Positions 33,231-44,828 of a stretch of DNA of 64,000 bases are shown piece after piece. A program made the translations under genes and the position numbers. The notes below the pieces were generated by a model that worked only from the letters and a program-made list of their open reading frames with translations, searched no databases and had not been told where the DNA came from. The stretch spans positions 346,190 to 410,189 of the forward strand of contig ML976686.1 in the NCBI GenBank assembly GCA_010015655.1. Reading direction: 5' to 3'. Every line of letters starts with the position of its first letter. Within the stretch, counting starts at the first letter, position 1. Origin of the DNA: Bimuria novae-zelandiae CBS 107.79 (Eukaryota > Ascomycota > Dothideomycetes > Pleosporales > Didymosphaeriaceae).

Positions 33231-36200
33231 ATTAATAGTAGATGCTTAGTAAGAGGGTTTATAAACTATAAATTTATTTAAACTTAAAGTATTAAGACTA
33301 AACCTACGCTAGTATAACGCCTACTACTCTTAGCTAATAAAAAGCTAGCTAGATTTACATTAAAATACTTTATTATAAAAGTTATTATTAAAAATTATTA
33401 GGAACTATACCTCTTTTTTATAATAAATCTCTTTTAAGACACCCTAATTATTTTAGGCCTCCCCTAGTTATAGCGCTATAACTTAGTAATTAACTAGTCT
33501 TAAATATTACTTACGTTCTCCTTATAATATTGCCAAACCTACTGCCTCCCCCTAGGGACCTAGACTAGCGAAGCGACAGTCCTGCTGGACCTGCCTAAAC
33601 ACTTTCACAGCCTCCCTATCCCTGGTGAACCGACCCGTCGTCTACAACCCGAACGCCTGGTGGAAGAACCCCCTAACAAAAGCACTCTCGCCCAACGTAA
33701 CTAGACCTTAGCACCACTATAAACAAACTACTAGCCACCCAGCGTCGAAGACGTTAAAGACGAAGACTACGATGGCGACGTTACACTGGTGGACAACTTA
33801 AACACGCCTATCCTACACATCGAAACCACGCTAACTCTAGGCATAAATTACTACCGCATATTTAGATCCTCCTGGTACACAGGCCCTGAAACCCGCGCCC
33901 AAATGATCCCCAACCTGCGAAAAGTTAGACTAACTCTAGCCTCTCTAACTGTAGGACAACGTCGCAAAGGCAAGCTACTCTTAAAGCTATTACTTCCTCC
34001 CTTAAGCGTGCCGCTTCCACGATCCCCTTATAATAAATCTTAATTATAAAAATGCTTAGACCTATTTAATGTTAAGCTTATAGGAGTAATAGGCTTTATC
34101 TAGTTTTATTATAACCCTACTATAAAAGCGATAAAAGTTACTTAAAATAAACTAAATTACTTAAATACTAAGATTCTAAAATGCTATTATATCCCTAATT
34201 TACTAAAAAAGTATTACAAAATAGTTATCCTTAAGCTTAATAAGAAAATTAGGCTAAAATATAGTTTAATAAAACTAAGAAAACTTTTCCTTAATAAGCT
34301 TTAAAATTTTATTAGTAAATGCTTTATACTATCCTGCTTAGCTAAAATTATTAAAGCTAATATTAATAAATTTATAAAGAGTAAGCCTAAACGCTTAGCA
34401 GAAGATATTAAGAAAAAGCTTATAATATAGCTTTATAATTTATATAAAGCCTTCTTACTAAAACTAGCTAGCGAACTTCCCCTACGCCGTTTCTAGGACT
34501 ATAAGATAGAGATTATGCTAGGTAAGAAGTCCCCTTACCTTAAGAATTAATTAATAAGCCCCTAAAAACTTAAAGTTATTTAAAAATAGCTTAATAATAA
34601 TTTTATTAAGGGATTTATCTATAAGTTACAGGTAAGATATATAGCCCCTTTATTATTAATTACTAAACTAGAAGGGGGCGTCTACATTTACTAAGACTAT
34701 AAAGGCTTAAATAATATTACTATTAAGAACTATTACCCGCTACCCCTAATTTACAAAACTTTAGATGCTATATATAACGTAAAAATTTATACTAAGCTAG
34801 ATATTATTACTACCTTTAATAAGTTATAAATAATAAAAGGGCTGGAGTGGAAAACTGCTTTTATTACTTAATTTAGCCTTTTTAAAACCTTAGTAATACT
34901 ATTTAGCCTATGCAACGCCCCCGCATCCTTTTAAAACTATATTAATTATACCCTTTTTAACTTACTAAATAAAACTTATACCGCGTACCTAGACGACGTC
35001 TTAGTCTATTCCTTAAATGAGAAAGAATACTAAAACTACGTTTATAAAGTAGTAATGCGCCTCCGCGACGTAGGACTTTAAATTAATATTAATAAATATA
35101 AGTTTAAGACTAAGTAAACTAAGTACCTTAGCCTTATACTTACCCCTAATAGAATATAGATAGACCCTAAAAAGGTTAAAACTATTAGAGACTAGAAGCC
35201 CCTACTAGGACTAAAAAACTTATAAAGATTTTTTAGTTTTATAAACTTTTACTATCGCTTTATCAGTGACTTTTTAAAGATTACTAGGCCTCTAAATAAC
35301 CTACTAAAGAAAGGGGTTACTTAAAACTAAAAAAATAACTACTAAAGCATATTTAATTACTTAAAAACTACTTTTGCCTCTACACTAGTCCTGGCTTTTT
35401 ATAATTATAATTATAAGATAGTTCTTAAAACTAACGCTTTAGACTAGGTAAGCGGAGGAGTTTTTTTTTAATATAATAATAAAGGAGTCTTACGCCTAAT
35501 AGTATATTTTTTATTTAAGTACTTAGCGGAAGAGTGTAATTATAAGATTTATAATAAAAAGCTATTAGTTATTATTAAAGCCCTAAAAGAATAGCGCCCT
35601 AAACTATAAAAAACTTAAAAACCCTTTAAGGTTATTATAAATTATAAAAATTTTAAGTACTTTACGTCTACTAAAGCACTTAATTAATAATAAGTCTAAT
35701 AGTTAGAATTTCTATTCTAGTTTAACTTCTGTATTATATATCGTCTAGGCACGAAAGCTATACGTCTAGACGTACTAAGCTGTAAAGCTAAAGACTAACC
35801 TAAACGCGTAGATACTAAAAATAACTATATTAAAAACTAGTAGCGCACTATCCTACCTAAAAACCTCTTTAACTTAAAAGCCCTAGCTAATCTCCTTCGC
35901 GAAGTAGAAAAAAACTTTAACCTAGCTATTACTTTAATTAACGTAATTATGCCTATAATAGACGAACCTATTAATAACTTAATAAATAAGACCTATAAAT
36001 TTTATAATATAGCCTAGGCCATGCTAGTAGCATTAAGAGACCTATTAGTTTGCTAATAGCCTAAGAAATAGAGAAAAGAAATCTATGTAGTAATAATAGA
36101 CTATACAGTTATTAGGAAGTAGATTTACTATTAAGATAAGCTCTTTATTCCCCCTATTAATAAACTATATACCTAAGTTATCTATAGAATGTATTCTATA

Positions 36201-37560
36201 GGGCTAGCTAGACACCTAAGGCGTATTAAAACTACTAACCTTATAAGCTATATATATTAGTGGCAACGTATAACGCGCGATAGAGTAATATATATTAAAG
36301 TATATAAACTTTGCGTTTAAGTTAAAGCATTAAGGTTAGTCTTATTAAGATTCTTTTAATTATTGCCTATTTTCTTTCGTGCCTGGTTAGATATCTCTAT
36401 TAACTATATTACTCTACTTATAGAATGCAAACGTAATAGTAGGACGTTTAAGTATATTCTTATAATTATATGCTATTTAACTAAAATGTGCTACTTTATA
36501 CCTATTACTAGCTTAGGCGTTAATAAACTAGCTTTTGCGTTTATTAGCTATATCTATTACCTTTACGGAACACTAAATAACGTTATATTAAACTAAGGAA
36601 CTTAATTTATTTCTAAATTCTAGCGCTACTTATTTAAAAGACTAAAAGTCTAACTTTGCTATACTTTTACCTTCTATCCTAAAATAAATAATTAAACTAA
36701 ACAAATTAACGCTAGCGTTAAGCAATATCTTAAAGTTTTTATAAACTTTTATTAAGATAATTAAATTAACTAGCTCCTACTAGTAGAGTTTACATCTAAT
36801 AATACTACTTTTAAGATAACTAGTATGTTACCCTTCTTTATAAACTATAGTTTCTACCTAAAGCTAGGTGTTAAACCCTTGTAACTATGCCCGCCGAACT
36901 GCTCCACCGCTTAGAAGAGAGAGTTCTTTAAAGCTAACGCTATTACTAACTACTTTAATTAAATTATTACCTAACTAAAGGCCTTAGTTAAATAGTCTAT
37001 TTAGTAATATAAAGAAAACGATAATAAGTCCTGTAAAGATACCCTATAATATAACGTTAGTTAAATAGTATTTGTTAATACCTATAATATAAAGACTAAC
37101 TATCTAATAAAAAAAGGAGATAATAAATAGGCTAGTCTATATAAAGTCTTAAAAGTCTATCCCCAATTTTGCCTTATTAAGTTATTTAAGAGTATAAAAA
37201 TCTTTTTTATATTCTATAACTCCTTGCTTTGCCTAAACCCGTCCACTACTAGCCTGCCAGGCTAGGACTAAATTAATAAAGTAGAGTCTAAAAATATCTA
37301 AGGGCAAATCTTAGAACGAAATAATAATACTAAAGAACTAGTTAAGAAGTAGTTATTTAAAAAGCTATTAGACTATTATAATAAAAATAGACTATACTAT
37401 TTTATTAAATAAAAATATTATTTACCTTCTTAGTAGCCTGCCGCTAATTTAAAGGGCTAAGATAAGGTTATTTTAGAGTTCTATAAGTAGAATCCTAAAA
37501 AACTTAGACCCCTAAGCTAGGTTAAAGGCAAGATTTTAATAACTAAGAAACCTAAGTAAT
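33231..37560 (+). pseudogene. Gypsy B pol (protease, RT, RNase H, integrase), RIP-degraded
   Basis: A weakly mutated patch (about 33,540-34,030) contains an 84-codon open frame (33789-34043: IFRSSWYTGPETRAQMIPNL). RT follows with recognisable VRYIAPLLLITKLEGGVYIY and [20 protein letters not shown] segments and an intact YLDD box at 34986-34997. RNase H and integrase complete the order, and a basic tail (FYKQNPKKLRPLSQVKGKIL reading) ends near 37,550. The open frame at 36363-36596 is part of the integrase core (RAWLDISINYITLL). Protease-RT-RNase H-integrase order identifies Ty3/gypsy. Frequent TAA/TAG at Gln sites inactivate it. Confidence 0.88.
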
Positions 37561-37698
37561 TATAAGAATACTTATAGTATACTATTTATAGCTTAAGATA
37601 AGTTTCCTTTACCTTATTATAGTACGTTTATATATTTTAACATTTCCTATTAACTTTTAGGCTATTCGAGGACGAACAGCGGTATAGGGAGGGGATAC

Positions 37699-37857
37699 TA
37701 TCACAGCACTAACCTAGTTGGTTGTGGCTACGTAACTTGGCGTATCTTGGCGTAGATCCTCACTTGTGTACCTAGCGACCTCGCGTCTCCCATAGTTTCC
37801 TTCCTTACGGCATAACATAGTACTTCCCCTAGACTATCTTGTGTTTGTCCCGTGATA
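37699..37857 (+). repeat. Gypsy B 3' LTR (159 bp)
   Basis: Begins tatcacagcac (RIP form of tgtcacggcac) after the polypurine tract and ends gtcccgtgata. Followed by aacta. Confidence 0.9.
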
Positions 37858-38620
37858 AACTACTAGCTGCTAGCGCTAACTACTAGATATTAGTTAATTA
37901 ATAAGTAGTAGTTAACTAATCTCCCTAAGATATTTAAGATAGTTATGTAATACTAAGCGTTATAAATATCCCTAGTCTTAACGTAATAGGCCTAGTGCGA
38001 CGATAGTACGACGTATACTAAGCTACTAGGTCTAAAATACTTATATACTATCTATTATTTACTTTAGCCTTAATAAGTTACGAAAGCTTATTTACTAACT
38101 AGCTATTATTTAAGTTTTTAACTACAAAAATAAAGTCCTGCTAGGCTTAATTCCCTTATACCTTAAGTATATAAGCTTAGCTTATAACGCGCGTTATTTT
38201 AAGCTAGTCCTTAAACTAAATATTAAGATTTCCCTTTCTTTCCTATATCTTTAGGCCCTAGTATTAAGCTTAAAGCTACAGGCTGCGTTTAGCTTTGCTT
38301 AGGCAAAGGTGCTTTTTAAGGGTCCGTAGTTACTCGTGCGCGCTTGTACAGTCTGCAATTAGATAGATGTGTCGAGCTGTAATCGTCCTAGATATCTCCT
38401 GCGTGAACTCCCTAAGCGCCTTCTCTTTCTGCAGCCACCGTGCCTCAGTGCGACTGTACGTCCTGTACCATGCTTCGTACCTTGCCAGCTCTTGATTAGT
38501 TAGGTCCATGATATCCACTTCAGCATTGCTCTCTGTGGTATGGAAATCCCTATATTGCTCTATAAATGTATAAGTAGTAAAACTAAAAATAAAGAATAAA
38601 AGACTTTATAATTAACTTAA
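37858..38620 (-). pseudogene. Copia-4 Gag fragment
   Basis: The minus strand carries an open stretch, 38330-38518. It reads MDIMDLTNQELARYEAWYRT, then a coiled segment ending TITARHIYLIADCTSAHE, continuing with LRTLKSTFAQAKLNAACSF up to the gypsy B edge. The layout fits a copia Gag N-terminal half. The upstream start was not identified. It would be continuous with the copia-4 integrase region at 20284-22705 after reversing the inversion, making gypsy B an insertion into copia-4 with aacta duplications. Confidence 0.65.
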
Positions 38621-38938
38621 GGCTTTTAAGCCTGAGTAGCTATAAAAGAAAGTTTGTGTAAACCTAAATTAACGCTTTATAGATATAGAAGTAATTATAA
38701 TAGTAGTATAGGCTTTTGCTCTTTTAGAGTTATAAAATAATAGTAACGCTGCAGAAAAAGCAGCAGAAAGAGCAGTAGCTAAAGCAGTAGCTAAAGTAGT
38801 AGCTTAAACTCTTTAGTCTATGTGTACAGAGTGGCAATTGTAGGGTAGTTAATAGAAATAAACACGATTTCTGAGAGATGGCTGATTTCTGGGGGTGGCT
38901 CGAAACCCGGGTGGCTCGGAACCCTGTACGCTAGCTTA
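38621..38938. other. Spacer, possibly remnant of copia-4 5' end
   Basis: RIP-altered sequence with an iterated ctgctgctttttctgc-like stretch near 38750-38800 on the minus strand. A GC-rich non-RIP patch at 38870-38938 contains two related ggtggctcg blocks. No LTR boundary could be set and no gene was seen. Confidence 0.3.
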
Positions 38939-39129
38939 TCGGTGGTTTCGTAAAATCCCGCTACACATGTAACCTAGGCGCTTGTTAGGTAATCCCTTCC
39001 TGCGCGTTATTTGACCCTACCTATTTTTCTATATAATTAGATACCATATATAAATTTATTCCCTTAAATAATACCTTACTGTTATCCTTAAGGGTTATTA
39101 TAATACTAGCTAAAAGTTATAAACGTAAG

Positions 39130-40860
39130 AGTACTTAAGTATTAAAGAGGGGCAAGAATTCACCCTAGGTAACGCGAGTAGCTAAAAAGTTATATATAAT
39201 AAAGTTACTTTATAAAAAAACTTTTAAAAAAGTAAAGGCTAAGGCACTTTTATAAAAAATTTAATAAATAAAAATAATTATATAACTGCTACTAAGGTAG
39301 CTAAGGTAGAGTAACTTAAAAATAAGAATATTAAGAAGTAAGAGATATACCTAAAAAATAGTCTATTATTAGCCTAGCTAGGTCCTTTTATATAATAATT
39401 AGATAAGGAGCTTACTAAAGTAATTAATAAAACTTATATAAGGTATTACTATAGAGTATACTATAATAATAACATAATTAATAGCGTAGAGAATAATAAT
39501 TATAAGTAACTACTTAGTAGTCTAATAGCAGGCGAGGTGTGGAGATAGGCTAATAGCGTTATTATAAAAATAAGTACCTAGGAGAAAGTCTCTATTAAGA
39601 GTTTTACTATTATTATATATTTAAATTAAATTTTAGTAAAGGATTACATAGTAAACACTTTTAAACGTAAAAAGAGTTACTTACGTTTTACTAATGTAAA
39701 AACTAGTATAGAAAAGTTACTATAATTAGCGCCCCTAGGGGCTACTATATATATAAATTTTAACTTAATATTATTACTAAAGTTACCTTAAGTGCCTATT
39801 TTAAGTTAGTTACGCGTAGGTAGCCTATAAGACTCTTAAGTATAACTTATTATTACTAATTACTAACTTGCTAAGCTACTAGACGTTATAGTAATTAACT
39901 AGATAGGTAATAGGCTAGCTATCTAAATACAGGACGCGTAGAGGTGCCAGGACACCAAGTGCTCGAACTACGCCCATATGTGCTACTTTTAGCGTACTAA
40001 ATCGTTGCTGGTGCGATTCTCCGATCATATGCCCGTCGAGGGCAATATAGTCGCCATATGGGCCCACGAGGTATCGCTACAAAGGTGTACAGTTGCAGAG
40101 CCGTCAGAAAACGTTTAGTTAATAATAGCGAGGTCTCGTAGGCAGGTTCGACGATGGCGGAGGAAGAGTAACTCTAATAATAAGCCTATAATAAAAGATA
40201 TACTTAAATTACTAATCGCGTCTATAGTAAGTAAATTAGTATAAAGTTAGTTATTTTAAAAATTACTTACTTAATAGCAAGAACCTAATCGCCTACTAAA
40301 TAACCTACTAGTTTTAATATAAGATCTATTAACTTATAGTAACGTAAAAAAGCTTTACTATATAACACTACTTTTCTTATAGTAGTGGCTTAACAAGGGT
40401 CCACATAAAGATCGTAAAGATATAAGAAAAGTCTTTACTATAGTTAAGGATAATAGAACTAATATTAATATATTTATAAATTTTTTAAAGGTTAGCATGC
40501 TATATATTTTAAAGTAAAAAGTATAAAAGCTATTATTACTTCTACTACTTAAATTTTAAGTATATACTATCTAATAGTAGCGTAAATTTAAAGGACTAAT
40601 TTTAAAGCAAGAAGCTTAGTGCTTAAAGAATATAAAGAAGGAAAAAGAGCGTATAGAGCAAAAGGAGTAAAAGGAGCAAGAGGAAGATAAAAATAAAAAG
40701 AGCTTATTTATATAGTAAATATAAGAAGTTGCTAAAGCTTATAGGTAGATTACTAACGTTAATCCTACAGTTACTTATACTTTATACTCTAGTTATATTA
40801 TTAATTACTTTTAGATAGGGCGCATTTTAAGCACTTTTATGAAGAAATTTATATTTTTTT
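39130..40860 (+). pseudogene. Passenger ORF with Cys motif in the Ant1-like element
   Basis: With former Gln codons allowed, one plus-strand frame runs through most of this interval. The best-preserved, least mutated part (39,930-40,150) contains CQDTKCSNYAHMCYFQRTKS, a closely spaced Cys cluster, followed by a WAHEVS segment and a basic RRQVRRWRR stretch. The C-terminal third is Lys/Glu/Gln-rich. I do not recognise the family for certain. The Cys cluster followed by a W-containing segment recalls hypothetical proteins often found near fungal repeats. It lies opposite and separate from the transposase, so it may be cargo. Confidence 0.45.
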
Positions 40861-40999
40861 TTTACTAATTTTAGCCTATAAAAGTTAATTTTAAGGAATT
40901 TGCTACCTAAATATACGTATATTATATTAACTTATTAATAGAATTATGTAGAACTATAACGTAAGTAAATTAACGCTAGTAAATAACAAGTCCGCACGG

Positions 41000-41990
41000 G
41001 CTACTATTATTAGTTTTAGTAATATTTACACTTAATAATAACGCGTTAATTACTTAAGTCCTCTATCTCCTATACACCTTACACCTGCTAGCCTAAGTAG
41101 CTAAAGTACTTTCTCGCCCGCTTGTCGTTATAGCAACCCTCCTGTACACCCAGCTCCAAGAAATATAAGAAATCCTAAAAGATAGATGCTTTCTAGAAGT
41201 TCTTTTTTATCTATAACTTTAACGCTTTAAAGCTCTACTTAATTAGATTTATATTAGGTAAGTACGTCGATAGGTACTTAAGTACTACCTTAGTATCTAT
41301 ATAAAGTTATTAAATTTTAGCTAATTAATAAATAGATACATTATTTATTATAATTACTAAGCGTGGCACTAGGTACGGCGTATAATATAATAGCACTTTA
41401 CTAGCAAGAAACTTCTTTATTAATTTTATTATAATTACTCTTTAATAAATAAAATAATTAAGATACTTATTAACGTCTATAGCTAATAATAAACTCTATC
41501 TATCTAACCTTTACGCTAAGTATAATACCTAAACTAATATACTTACTTTTAATAAAGTATATCTTTAATTACCTATACGCTTGTTGTACGCACTCTTATT
41601 AATTATTATTACTATTTTTACTTTATACGCTAGCTAGTAGTAAGCTTTAAACACTTAATAATGGACTATATTATGCTTAGCTACTACTTTAGTTACTACT
41701 TTTTAATTTTACCTTATGCTAGTAAGAGTCTCCTATATAGTTATCTATAAGGCTTTTACGTTATACTCGTTATACAAGAAACTCTGTATCTTATCTAGGT
41801 AAGTATTTAGCTACCCTAGTAGTAACTCTTTAAGCTTCTCGCAATAGTACTATAATAATAATAATAGCCTGCCTTACCGTACGTAGCTTAGCGGGTAAGG
41901 TTATCCCTAGTACTTTAAACTAAGTTAAATCTTTTTAATTATTATCTTAGCTACTTTTATATCTCTCTTGATTTAGGTGTTACTAATATT
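41000..41990 (-). pseudogene. DDE_3 (Ant1/Tc1-like) transposase, RIP-degraded
   Basis: The minus-strand translation gives the Tc1-type order. A helix-turn-helix segment reads LDKIQSFLYNEYNVKALQIT. The catalytic region near 41,580-41,625 reads VKIVIIINKSAYNKR (family: V-DES). A second near 41,340 reads LVIIINNVSIY (family: IMDNASIH), and a third near 41,245-41,275 reads LPNINLIKQSFKALK (family: D-NPIEEAFS-LK). All three acidic positions are now Asn or Lys/Gln-type, consistent with G-to-A RIP changes, so it is inactive. The C-terminus reads QKASIFQDFLYFLELGVQEG. Confidence 0.7.
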
Positions 41991-42197
41991 ATTTTTTAAT
42001 TAATTAATTATAGCCTATAATACTATTAGTAGTAACCTAGCATTACTATAAGTTCCTATTAAGGACTTTTAAATTCTTATAATATATTAAAAAGTTAATA
42101 TTTAGCTAATAAATCTATATTTTAAATAACGCGCGGGAATCGATTACTAATGCGCGGGGCAGGTCACATGTGTAGCGGGATTTTACGAAACGACAAT

Positions 42198-42412
42198 TAT
42201 GTAGGCATCGGAGGGCGCACTGGACGCGGCTTGGCGGACAATCACAATATAGCTTCAATTGTTTACTCTGAAAATCTGACGGCGACGATGGCGGCTCCGG
42301 TATTTCTAGCAGCATCCAATATTATTGTCACAGCAATGTCGCTGCTGGCCTCAGCCTTGTAAAGTCGCCAAGATCTAAGCAAATTGCAGGCACGTCGTAC
42401 AAATACCAATGT
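42198..42412. other. Unique spacer downstream of the DUF4267-like gene
   Basis: Normal-composition DNA marking the edge of the gene island. The two open frames here (42115-42315 minus, 42150-42362 plus) overlap the transposon TIR and have no recognisable features, so I call no gene. Confidence 0.5.
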
Positions 42413-42862
42413 CTACGATCTGAGCAAAAGGATACCAAACGTCGGCGCCAGCACGGTGTTCACCATGTGCATGGTCAGATTTTCCCTGTCGGGATGTCGC
42501 AAAAGGATCATGCAATCCGCTACTCCTGCCCACGCCCAGCATATCATGAACATCCCCGGCGTCCTCTTATCACCCCGTAGGATCTGTGTCCAAACGAAAA
42601 ACCCAGCGCCGAGATTCCGACCCGTTGCGGACGCAAAAAGCACAACTGTTTCCTCTGTCGCTGTTGGCATGCCGAAGCCTTTGGCCCCTACATACGGTGG
42701 TTAGCAGGCTTGCATGGGGGGACGTGGGACAGGTGGTGGACTACAGCCCAGTGTATCGATGAACGTGCCCACTACGCCGGAGTAGAGTAGCGCCGTTCCC
42801 ATCGCCACCGTGATGGCGGTGAGGAAGTACGAGTATAGTCGCTTGAATGACAGTGGAGGCAT
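42413..42862 (-). CDS. DUF4267-like small membrane protein (two exons)
   Basis: I read ATG at 42862-42860 (MPPLSFKRLYSYFLTAITVA). Exon 1 runs to 42745, a 57-bp intron occupies 42744-42688 (GT...gctaac...TAG), and exon 2 runs from 42687 to the stop at 42413, giving 130 residues in frame. The product has about four hydrophobic segments and reads ...FGMPTATEETVVLFASATGR, then NLGAGFFVWTQILRGDKRTP and ADCMILLRHPDRENL..HMVN. This spacing matches small DUF4267-type membrane proteins of fungi, of unknown biochemical role. The gene is divergent from the monooxygenase, sharing a promoter of about 420 bp. The intron is inferred from splice signals and the family-like continuity. Exon 2 is the firmer part. 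Confidence 0.6.
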
Positions 42863-43284
42863 GGTCGGGTCGAAGGTGCGGAGTGCAGGTCGATGTAGCC
42901 TCTAGCCAGCATAGCATCGGGGCATGCGTTATAGCTTCTAGTTAGAAGAGTCTTTCGGGTCGTTTATGGTGCTCGACTCCGGTCGCGCTGAATATACCGG
43001 TCTGCTTGCCGCGGTACGGCTGCCGAGCGGCCTCCGGCATTCCCACCGAAAGCTATGTCAGAGACTCTTGGAGCACGACGTTGCGATATCAAGCGTAAGA
43101 CGCTCGGTAAATCGCGACTACTCGTTGTACGCTACGCGACCCAAGCAGTGCTTAGCCCAGCAAAACTCACTCGACAGCCACGCGCAATGACTGGCGGGAT
43201 TTGATCTGGCATCCGCATACAGTGCCAGCATTCACGAACTAGCGCTCTCGATTCAAACATCACATCTCATCCATCCTAACCGCA
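42863..43284. promoter_or_regulatory. Shared divergent promoter region
   Basis: 422 bp separate the DUF4267-like start from the monooxygenase start. It holds several CGG/CCG triplets, including two ccggtc copies about 20 bp apart (near 42979-43004), the sort of triplets Zn2Cys6 proteins contact. A 74-codon open frame (42966-43190) has no recognisable features and I treat it as chance. The direct leader before the monooxygenase ATG is cctaaccgcaATGg. Confidence 0.4.
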
Positions 43285-44688
43285 ATGGCAGAATCCGTGG
43301 AGCGGAAGCTCGACAAGCTGGACCTTACCACGGAGCCTCTGAACGTTGCAATCGTCGGCGGCGGCTTCGCAGGCTTTGCGCTCCTCCTAGGACTCCAAAA
43401 GTACCCTCATCTCAACCCGCAGCTCTACGAATCCGCCGAAACATGGTCAGAACTCGGTGCGGGAGCGATCCAGGGCCCGAATGCCCAACGGGCAATGGAG
43501 ATGATCGATCCACGCATCTTGCGTGGCTTTGAGCGACGAGCAGCTTACAACGAGGGCCCTCCGGACGAAAACGGCCAGTATCTGTGAATGGCTGTCACCA
43601 AAGGCCAAGAGCCGGATGTCGGCGAAAAGGTGCTCGAGTACAGGCATAGTGTGAGGGGATCGACCATTCATCGCGCACACTTCCTTAGTGAGCTCATCAA
43701 GCTAGCTGAGCCAGAACGAACGCATGTGGGTAAGTGCCTCGTAGGCATCCAGGAGAGCGGTGATGATGGTCCTGTCCAGCTTCACTTCAAGGATGGAACC
43801 CAGGCAGAGGCAGACGTGGTGATTGGGACCGATGGAATCCACTCCGTGGTTCGCAAGCACGTACTCGGCGCCGACAATCCTGCTTCCGATGCCTTCTTCA
43901 CGGGCGGCATCATCTATCGCTGCACAGTGCCGATCGCCGTAGCGAAGACAGCCCTGGAGGACGTGACACAAAAGTTCAGCATAACCTGCGGCAAAGACGG
44001 CGTGGTGTATGGCTTCCCTCTGGCGAACAACACGCTCTACTATATCGGGGTGACCACATTCCACAACAGCCCAGTGAAGCAGGACAAGTGGAATGTACCG
44101 GTGAATACTGATGACCTCAACAGTCGCTTCGCGGATTACGCAGACTTCGTGAAGAAGCAGGTTGCCCTGGTGCCAAACGATGGCAGTACTCTCGGCTGGT
44201 CGATCTGGGAAATGCCGCCGGCGCCTACTTTCCACAAAGGCCGTGTATACATCATGGGCAATGCCGCACACGCCACGGCGCCCTTTCTGGGTGCCGGAGC
44301 CGGCCAAGCTGTTGAAGATGCCTTGGTGATGCACCGCTTGTTGGGAGATTGCTTCGACCCAGCCCGACAGAGTGAATCGCCGTTCACAAAGCAAGAGACA
44401 GTACGTGCGGTGCTGCAGGCTTGCGATACGACGCGCCGGTTCCGCAGCCAGAAGGTCGTCGTGACGAGTTCGGAGGTGGGTCGCCTGTTGTTTGGCAACG
44501 AGCCAGGGATCACGATGGAAGCTGCACCGATGTTCGAAGCGCTGAAGGATAAGATGCATTGGATATGGGATGCCGACATGGAACAACAAGTCAAAGACGC
44601 AAGACTGCTGTTCGAGGAAGCGGAGTTTGCCGTGAAGCGTCAAGCAGCCACTCGACACACGAACTTTAAAGCACCTGGGAGAGAGTAA
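43285..44688 (+). pseudogene. FAD-dependent monooxygenase (salicylate hydroxylase type), interrupted by TGA
   Basis: One continuous frame of 467 codons starts at ATG 43285 and is broken only by TGA at 43585-43587 (codon 101), after ...PPDENGQYL. Both halves are one protein. The Rossmann motif VAIVGGGFAGF lies at residues 21-31. The pyridine-nucleotide/FAD DG motif ADVVIGTDGIHSVVR is at about 176-190. The third motif RVYIMGNAAHATAPFLGAGA lies at about 320-339. In the family the last reads GDAAH; here Asp is Asn (codon at 44260-44262). Family members hydroxylate aromatic acids using NAD(P)H, FAD and oxygen in the cytosol. Length matches a full enzyme. Codon 101 was probably Trp (TGG). Stop read-through or a sequencing error could make it functional, so pseudogene is the cautious call. 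It is convergent with the regulator (140 bp between). Confidence 0.75.
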
Positions 44689-44828
44689 TATAGGGTAGAT
44701 AGGGTAGTCGTAGGCGGGCTGTGCGATATCTTTGAATCCTTGATACTCGTTGTCAGACTCACTGCTGCCATTGATACATGTCATCGCTTGATGCCGTTGT
44801 AAGAGATTCGCGCCTGGGGGTACTCCCT

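Larger units (their letters stand above)
25344..37857 (+). mobile_element. Ty3/gypsy LTR retrotransposon, copy B (with copia-2 nested)
   Basis: 159-bp LTRs at 25344-25502 and 37699-37857 bound about 6.7 kb of gag-pol after removing copia-2 (26585-32402). The polypurine tract (tagggaggggat) precedes the 3' LTR. The immediate flanks atatt (25339-25343) and aacta (37858-37862) do not match each other. They match copy A's flanks as reverse complements. Confidence 0.92.
38939..42197. mobile_element. Tc1/mariner Ant1-like transposon with passenger ORF
   Basis: Inverted repeats of about 65 bp are readable. Left is gtttcgtaaaatcccgctac from 38945; right is its complement ending at 42191. Both continue imperfectly to a gcgcgttattt motif. 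A TA lies at the same 6-bp distance outside both ends (38937-38938 and 42198-42199), consistent with a TA duplication, though the outer 6 bp differ. The right half encodes a DDE_3-type transposase on the minus strand and the left half a second plus-strand ORF. The interior is strongly RIP-mutated; the TIRs are not. Confidence 0.7.

Noticed and set aside
43570..43640. An intron explaining the TGA at codon 101 of the monooxygenase
   Set aside because: No GT...AG pair of plausible intron length with a branch site spans the stop while keeping the frame; the frame continues unbroken on both sides.
43702..44784. Long minus-strand open frame (360 codons) opposite the monooxygenase
   Set aside because: It lies antisense to a clear FAD monooxygenase frame and has no motifs. 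The open frame follows from the GC-rich codon pattern of the sense gene.
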